NCBI GenBank assembly: GCA_964020085.1
Contig: OZ026598.1
Coordinates: forward strand, 21,515,129 to 21,579,128
Direction of reading: 5' to 3'
Origin: Micromussa lordhowensis
Taxonomy: Eukaryota; Cnidaria; Anthozoa; Scleractinia; Lobophylliidae
Length of the DNA: 64,000 nucleotides
Position 1 is the first letter of the stretch; every line of letters starts with the position of its first letter. A model generated the notes under the pieces. It had not been told where the DNA came from, searched no databases, and saw nothing but the letters and a program-made list of their open reading frames with translations. The position numbers were made by a program, and so were the translations under genes. This document shows positions 61,301 to 64,000 of the stretch, one piece after another.

Positions 61301-64000
61301 CGACCGCAGTAAAGATGCAAGTTGGTTGTTAATTGTTTACACTTGGGAGTTTAATCAATAAGTTGGTTAGGAATGGGTAGGCCATTGTAAATTTTAAACC
61401 TTTCACTCTTTCGTAACAAATTCAATCAGAATACGTCATTGCATTGTCCGAATGTCTATAGGTACTAGATAAATGTTTATTGCTGACTATTTTTTTGGTG
61501 CCGACTCAGTTGATAACCTGTTCATCATTACGAACATGTATGCTTTAAAGTGCCCCTGTGATCACAAAAATCACTTCCTTTTTTTTCTTGAGATTCTGAA
61601 AGTGTGTCTTCTTAACAATTGACTGGCAAAATTCTGACCTTTCATTTTTATCCAAAGGCCGTTTACTTTGAGTGTAAGTTTTGGATTTCACGATCCGCCA
61701 TCACTCACGTTCAAACCTGACCGATTTGACCTCAGAGGGTTGGATCCGGGAAAAGTGACGTCAAAGGCTCACCAGCTTAAAATTTCAGCGTGTGAACGCA
61801 GATAATTATGTATGCAAAGTGCGAGTTTAAAAGTGTGAATGCCCAAAACTCCCGTGCTGCATATTAATTATGCAGCGTACACACGCATTGCATTCTTAAA
61901 CTAGTAAGCCTTTGACGTCATTTTCTCCTCGATCCAGCTATCTCAAGAACTTAAATTTAGTAATGGCGGATCATTAAATAGGAAAGTTCCAGTTAAAATA
62001 AACAGGATTAAAACTTGGGTCACTTGGTGTTTAGTTAACATAGTTTTGAAATTCAAAGGAAAAAAATAATTTATTTTTTGTCACCGGGGCACTTTAAAAT
62101 CAGAGAAGAAACTAATTTTAAAAAAGCTACACTCTTGAAAATCGTTTTGAACATCAGTATTGCTGTTTTAGTGGATGGCGGATTAACCGAGTGGAGCGAA
62201 TGGGGAAGATGCGATCAGTTATGTGAGCCTGGCAAACAGAGAAGGCACAAGACCTGCACCAATCCTAAACAGCGCTGTGGTGGGAAACAGTGCGATAGCA
62301 ACGTCGCAACAACAGAAGAAAAACCGTGCATGTATTGCCCTGGTAAACACTTTGCAACAAATGTTTTGCACCCCTTCCTCAGTTATTCTCATGTGCAATT
62401 AAGTCCGCACTACGTTTAAAACTGCTTCTATCAACTTGAAACTTTGATTGCATATGAAATAATTGACTAATAAACAAGAACGATATACTTGTTTTGTCAT
62501 TAAGGACCAGTAAAAAATGATACGGTCATCATTTTTCAAAATCTTTCATAAGAAAATTGGAATACGCTTTCATCTTTTTGGGATTAAATGATTTACTTGT
62601 CGGGCTTTACCTCGACGTGGCTTTTTCGTACAAATACGGTAAACTTGCGAAAGCAACGACCCTTTCGGAGTTAGCAGCCTATGGGTTGTGCTTCTTTCGG
62701 GAGGTCACTATTCTGGAGGGTTCGTTACTTTTGGGGAGAAAAAAAACGTCATGTAAAGTTGATGCGGTTGAGCGCTATTTACGTACTAAAAGACGAAAAA
62801 TTGTAAAAACAGCCCCTCGAAACAATGTATGCCGTAACAATATCTCAGTACGCTGATTAAGTCTTCATTTTTAATTTGAAGAAACGATCGCCTTTAAATA
62901 CGCTCCTGTTGAAAATGACACGGAGTTGAATTTAAGTTTGATGAAAAGTTCCTTTAACCTTGTTCCTGTTGTTTGATGAAGTTTTTACGGGTTTTGTTTT
63001 AAAATGGCGAAACATGAAAGGATGAAGTACAAAGTGGCATTTCACAAAAATGTACTTTTGAACCTTGTTCTCACGATTTTCAGTGTTGGGGGTTGGAATG
63101 GGCTCGCTACTATCAGGATTTATTGGCGGCCATAATGTTTTGACCCTACTTTCGGCGGATTGATATTTTCGGGCGTCGTTTCTTTAGGAAGTTTACAGTA
63201 TTTGAATTGGCAGAACTGAAAATTTTAGCCGTTAGCAAACAGAACAAGTAAAATTATGCCGTTATTTGGACAACACTTAGGCACTGAAATATCTGTTTAT
63301 TTTTAACAGATAAGGTATTTTGATGCATTCTGCTTTGTTTTTGCCAGAAAGTGGAATACGAAGCTACGGCGACTTTTGTGTTGCCCCTAACAACGCAAGT
63401 TGTTCTCCGCCTGACGGCACCCATCTCATCTTCACCAAGAAAAGAGGCAGTGCTTGTAATGCGACCGACATGATTTTTGTCTTTGACCAGGACGGCGTTA
63501 TCCATCACAAGTGCAGCAAGAAAGTCATCTGTCCCCAGGGTAACTTTGACTTCTTTTGTTTAACTTTAAACAGTTTTCTAGTGTTCTTCTCCTTGACAGT
63601 ATTTTCATCGCAAGACTGCTGCTGCTGCTGCTGTTATCGGCGTGTACGCCTCGATTCGCTTCGATGAAGGGCTAACGCTCGAAACGTCAGCTTTCGAATC
63701 TCTTTACAGTGACTTTACAGTGGCCAATTTACATTATCAACTCAGTTGATAAAGCCAAATTACTTTTATTTCCGCCTGCGGTTTGGCTATAGAGAGACCT
63801 TTTTTATGGTCAAGATGTGAAAGCTCCATGGCAATTTCCTTTTGAACTCCAATGTCGATTGAGAAGCTAGTAAATTCTTCAATAAACCTGAGCTAATTTT
63901 TTAATCAGTTTACGAGAATAACGCAAGCAAATGTTTATGTCCTGCCTATTGTTGTGTGTATTTTGTGTTTTTCGTCCTTAGACAATAATCCTACTTACGG
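30146..64000 (+). CDS. Giant mosaic ADAM metalloprotease with TSP1, fibrinogen-related, discoidin and lectin-like modules (3' end outside window)
   Basis: Predicted secreted protein of at least about 1,786 residues. Exons: 30146-30245 (ATG 30164), 31516-31604, 31841-31917, 33075-33141, 33729-33814, 35459-35516, 36213-36279, 37008-37072, 37449-37550, 38336-38407, 39938-40104, 40647-40725, 41091-41172, 41614-41662, 41944-42028, 43000-43068, 43629-43730, 44627-44707, 45172-45225, 46665-46812, 47567-47851, 48808-48939, 49130-49299, 50133-50270, 50360-50426, 50651-50750, 51580-51687, 51938-52013, 52405-52494, 52863-52929, 53464-53646, 54160-54477, 55028-55231, 56230-56388, 56710-56930, 57773-58101, 58573-58767, 59765-59920, 60843-61141, 62172-62342, 63348-63539 and 63982 onward. 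Every junction is AG/GT and phase-consistent. A role in extracellular matrix, possibly the skeletal organic matrix of corals, is inferred from module content only. It could instead be two genes if transcription ends between the EGF and TSP1 exons, though the phases join. Confidence 0.8.
30849..30864. repeat. Poly-G tract
   Basis: An uninterrupted run of 16 G in intron 1 of the copy 2 gene. Confidence 0.95.
31516..37072 (+). CDS. Copy 2 ADAM prodomain exons 2-8
   Basis: Residues about 28-197. It has the same motifs as copy 1: [10 protein letters not shown] around residue 110, STCSGLR around 130, and the cysteine-switch candidate Cys175 in HILDTCG. It ends in Arg197 of the furin site R-M-R-R (197-200). 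Exon 8 has one extra codon relative to copy 1 and reads PSTEENSGTF. Confidence 0.85.
33320..33480. mobile_element. AGCCCTTTTCAC MITE, 161 bp, copy 2 only
   Basis: The ends AGCCCTTTTCACTGTTAG and the inverse of AGCCCTTTTCACGGTTAAC. An internal palindrome contains AATTTCGGGC. Copy 1 has the empty site GCAATTGCG (2209-2218), giving an AT target duplication. It inserted after the segmental duplication and is related to 25760-26105. Confidence 0.85.
34413..34559 (+). mobile_element. 5'-truncated hammerhead-associated retroelement end, copy 2 only
   Basis: Begins in the middle of the hammerhead-like hairpin (GGCTATCGCTCGAAACGTCA) and ends at TTATTCGTTT. Flanked by AATGTTTAAGAG (34401-34412) and AATGTTTAA (34560-34568), a 12-bp target duplication whose last three bases now lie beyond the next MITE. 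Copy 1 has the single site at 3222-3233. 5' truncation and a long target duplication suggest reverse-transcription-based insertion. Confidence 0.75.
34569..35131. mobile_element. MITE with AGTGCC ends and TTAA flanks, copy 2 only
   Basis: The ends AGTGCCCATATC and the inverse of AGTGCCTATATC are flanked by TTAA at 34565-34568 and 35132-35135, as for piggyBac-type insertions. It sits inside the target duplication of the preceding retroelement, so it came later. Confidence 0.85.
37449..42028 (+). CDS. Copy 2 reprolysin catalytic domain exons 9-15
   Basis: Residues about 198-409. Zinc-binding motif [12 protein letters not shown] at 352-363, Met-turn CIMGG with Met377. Cysteines in exons 12, 14 and 15 fit the reprolysin disulfide pattern. 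An active endopeptidase is predicted. It differs from copy 1 by Lys to Asn in exon 10, Gly to Arg in exon 11 and Leu to Val in exon 15. Confidence 0.9.
37796..37816. repeat. (ATT)n microsatellite, copy 2
   Basis: About seven ATT units in the intron after exon 9. Copy 1 at the equivalent place has only AT-rich sequence. Confidence 0.85.
41365..41546. mobile_element. MITE with TAGACC...GGTCTA ends (copy 2 locus)
   Basis: Orthologous position to 10018-10199, in the intron between exons 13 and 14. It has the same ends and internal palindrome with a few substitutions. Confidence 0.85.
43000..45225 (+). CDS. Disintegrin domain exons 16-19
   Basis: Residues about 410-511. Exons 16-17 match copy 1. 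Exon 18 supplies the disintegrin loop VKTDCDVPEYCPGDS, with Asp-Cys-Asp where many ADAMs have Glu-Cys-Asp, and no RGD. Exon 19, CPEDTYIVDGYPCNQTET, opens the cysteine-rich region. It ends in phase 0 and reads straight into SVCYLGKC at 50360 if the cassette between is skipped. Confidence 0.85.
44905..44965. repeat. Dispersed repeat fragment (AGTATAATTACTCAGG)
   Basis: AGTATAATTACTCAGGTGGT followed by TGTAGAAATTCG also occurs, slightly changed, at 58193-58225. Probably pieces of the same element. Confidence 0.6.
46665..50270 (+). CDS. Inserted lectin-like/discoidin cassette with permuted exon order
   Basis: Five open exons lie inside what should be one intron of the ADAM cysteine-rich domain. 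First is 46665-46812, a discoidin (F5/8 C) C-terminal third (VIQGNTNFYSV, SARYLRISPQYW, LRTEFLGC). Next come 47567-47851 and 48808-48939, one Cys-rich module (FDLCLAPSNKTC, HDCSGKMVCPENG, then KHVKTGKCIHTN and LEIWF) that looks like a ricin-type beta-trefoil. Then 49130-49299, the discoidin N-terminal third (GMQSGEIKDDQITASS, YFQVDLGQ). Last is 50133-50270, its middle (FFLYYSDDGQRW). The middle exon would join the 46665 exon perfectly in phase 0, but it lies downstream. The whole set is phase 0-0, so it can be included or skipped without a frame shift. Confidence 0.75.
50360..52494 (+). CDS. ADAM cysteine-rich region exons
   Basis: Exons 50360-50426, 50651-50750, 51580-51687, 51938-52013 and 52405-52494. 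Motifs in order: SVCYLGKCSEVHETQC, KDLWG, GCYDKLNTEAAGYGTC, DVLCGQLQCED, DDGKQC, GTKCGADKMCVNYQC. This is the canonical ADAM cysteine-rich domain, used in substrate recognition, and continues directly from the CNQTET end of exon 19. Confidence 0.85.
52405..52929 (+). CDS. EGF-like module of the mosaic ADAM
   Basis: The exon ending at 52494 and the exon 52863-52929 together read KKCPTVDNKECGGRG then VCTNKKYCHCEGGFDPLSGC, the EGF-like fold that follows the ADAM cysteine-rich domain. In most ADAMs a transmembrane helix comes next; here a TSP1 repeat follows instead and no membrane segment is seen, so the protein is probably secreted. Confidence 0.8.
53464..53646 (+). CDS. Thrombospondin type 1 repeat, first
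   Basis: A single phase 1-1 exon reads WGKWSSWTVCDKACDGGKR, then CDNP, ECPG and CNTESCP. It has the WxxWSxW layer and six cysteines of a TSP1 repeat, which typically binds glycosaminoglycans and matrix. Confidence 0.9.
54160..56388 (+). CDS. Fibrinogen-related repeat 1
   Basis: Exons 54160-54477, 55028-55231 and most of 56230-56388. The signature MTYCDMSRDGGGWTLLVSS is the fibrinogen-related (FReD) N-terminal motif. It is followed by DYSILQYADGIK, HWGGIWTAQRGY and a closing YIWYWMREG. At about 210 residues it lacks the usual FReD calcium site and C-terminus, so it is an atypical relative. Coral skeletal-matrix proteins with similar modules exist to my knowledge, but this was not checked. Confidence 0.75.
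54738..54812 (+). repeat. Degenerate tRNA-derived SINE head
   Basis: GTAGCTCAGTAGTTAAAGCG resembles an A box and GCGTTCGAGTCC a B box, spaced as in a tRNA, but the acceptor stem does not pair well. It lies in an intron of the mosaic ADAM. Confidence 0.6.
56038..56049. repeat. Poly-C tract
   Basis: A run of 12 C in the intron before exon 56230. Confidence 0.9.
56230..58101 (+). CDS. Fibrinogen-related repeat 2
   Basis: Starts inside exon 56230-56388 at SCMEAYFRGLQTNP and continues through 56710-56930 (KTICDFTTEGGPWTLLVTS, FSILGLADAIKDF) and 57773-58101 (RWGGIWEAPRDYTF, RYWMREG). The YCDM-GGGWT motif is degenerate (ICDF, GGPW). Its internal intron sits at a different place from repeat 1. Confidence 0.75.
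56495..56655. repeat. TTCG/TTTG-rich degenerate microsatellite
   Basis: Repeated GTTCGTTCGTTTGTT-like units with substitutions. The open frame across it is an artefact of the repeat. Confidence 0.85.
57216..57380. mobile_element. Hairpin MITE, ~165 bp
   Basis: The left arm (CAATACGACACTTTCGATAT, GCAGTGAGGCTTAGAGGACA) is the inverse complement of the right arm over about 60 bases. Located in an intron of the mosaic ADAM. Confidence 0.85.
58122..58330. repeat. Dispersed repeat with ATTCGCC palindromes
   Basis: AAGTATTCGCCGAAGGCGAA, then a GGCGAATAATTGTTTTAGTA join, then the AGTATAATTACTCAGG segment shared with 44905-44965. Confidence 0.6.
58573..61141 (+). CDS. Fibrinogen-related repeat 3
   Basis: Exons 58573-58767, 59765-59920 and 60843-61141. 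Motifs: LSCNDLKLHGLRAG, VYCDMTTTKGAFTLIVTS (the most degenerate), DYSILDLADSIKAL, HWGGIFEAPASY, VIWYWVNEDDCDED. Introns are phase 2 and again at different positions from the other repeats. Confidence 0.75.
59000..59475. repeat. Repeat cluster with inverted CATAACG motifs
   Basis: CGACATAACGATATAAACAT near 59030 and the inverse GTTATGTTCATAGGCGATTA near 59175 bracket an element. A second block, 59276-59475, has repeated GTTGGCAAC motifs and inverse copies. No coding content supported. Confidence 0.55.
61549..62093. mobile_element. MITE with AGTGCCCC ends and TTAA flanks
   Basis: The ends AGTGCCCCTGTGA and the inverse of AGTGCCCCGGTGA, with TTAA at 61545-61548 and 62094-62097. Same insertion type and near-identical first six bases as 34569-35131. 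It sits directly upstream of the second TSP1 exon. Confidence 0.85.
62172..62342 (+). CDS. Thrombospondin type 1 repeat, second
   Basis: A phase 1-1 exon reading LTEWSEWGRCDQLCEPGKQ, then KTCTNPKQRCGGKQC and CMYCP. It is shorter than the first repeat and keeps six or more cysteines. Confidence 0.85.
63348..63539 (+). CDS. Second lectin-like module, first exon
   Basis: Reads SGIRSYGDFCVAPNNASC, LIFTKKRGSAC, IFVFDQDGVIHHKCSKKV and ICPQ. It aligns with the exon at 47567-47851 (FDLCLAPSNKTC, HDCSGKMVCPENG), but its second half is on a separate exon starting at 63982 (DNNPTYG). The module continues beyond the window, so exons for the remainder and a discoidin domain are expected to the right. Confidence 0.8.
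63653..63770 (+). ncRNA. Hammerhead-ribozyme-like repeat in the last intron
   Basis: The core 63661-63688 reads TCGATGA, GGGC-TAAC-GCTC hairpin, GAAAC, GTC. The flanks can form stem I: GATTCG (63653-63658) with CGAATC (63695-63700), and CT (63659-63660) with AG (63689-63690), leaving a small internal loop. The first two core bases differ from CUGANGA, so it is probably inactive. The tail (TGGCCAATTTACATTATCAA) is shared with the copies near 29.0 and 34.4 kb. Confidence 0.4.

Overview
The window is eukaryotic: AT-rich, with many short exons in consistent GT-AG frames, long introns and many small inverted-repeat elements. Its protein modules (ADAM metalloprotease, thrombospondin type 1, fibrinogen-related, discoidin and lectin-like) and its repeats point to an anthozoan cnidarian, most likely a reef coral. 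The species cannot be fixed from sequence alone.

The main content is an ADAM-type metalloprotease locus on the + strand, present as two partly overlapping tandem copies. Copy 1 (exons visible at 406-11857) enters the window without its first exon and stops inside the disintegrin domain. Copy 2 (30146 to the right edge) carries the same 16 exons plus a signal-peptide exon upstream and at least 25 exons downstream. The two stretches (1-12256 and 31114-44081) align nearly base for base. The alignment ends abruptly inside the same intron, after GCACATCCCC. Both copies are intact through every shared exon.

Copy 2 encodes a very large secreted mosaic protein of at least about 1,786 residues in view. 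In order it has: signal peptide; ADAM prodomain with cysteine switch and R-x-R-R furin site; reprolysin-type zinc protease (HExGHxxGxxHD, Met-turn); disintegrin; an inserted lectin-like/discoidin cassette; ADAM cysteine-rich and EGF-like regions; TSP1; three fibrinogen-related repeats; a second TSP1; and a second lectin-like module cut by the window edge. The inserted cassette has its discoidin exons in permuted order (C-terminal exon first), yet it is in frame and bounded by phase-0 introns.

The spacer 12257-30145 holds a decayed fragment of a multi-pass membrane protein (12257-13370) and many MITEs and SINE pieces. It also holds two small minus-strand two-exon genes (18195-18620 and 20218-20710) that look like paralogous secreted peptide precursors. 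In each, a signal peptide is followed by a short peptide ending in Gly-Arg-Arg or Gly-Lys-Arg, an amidation/cleavage signal.

Comparing the two tandem copies lets many mobile-element insertions be dated relative to the duplication, because one copy preserves the empty site. One dispersed repeat (near 29.0, 34.4 and 63.7 kb) has a core resembling a hammerhead ribozyme. Everything here comes from reading the sequence; no database search was run.
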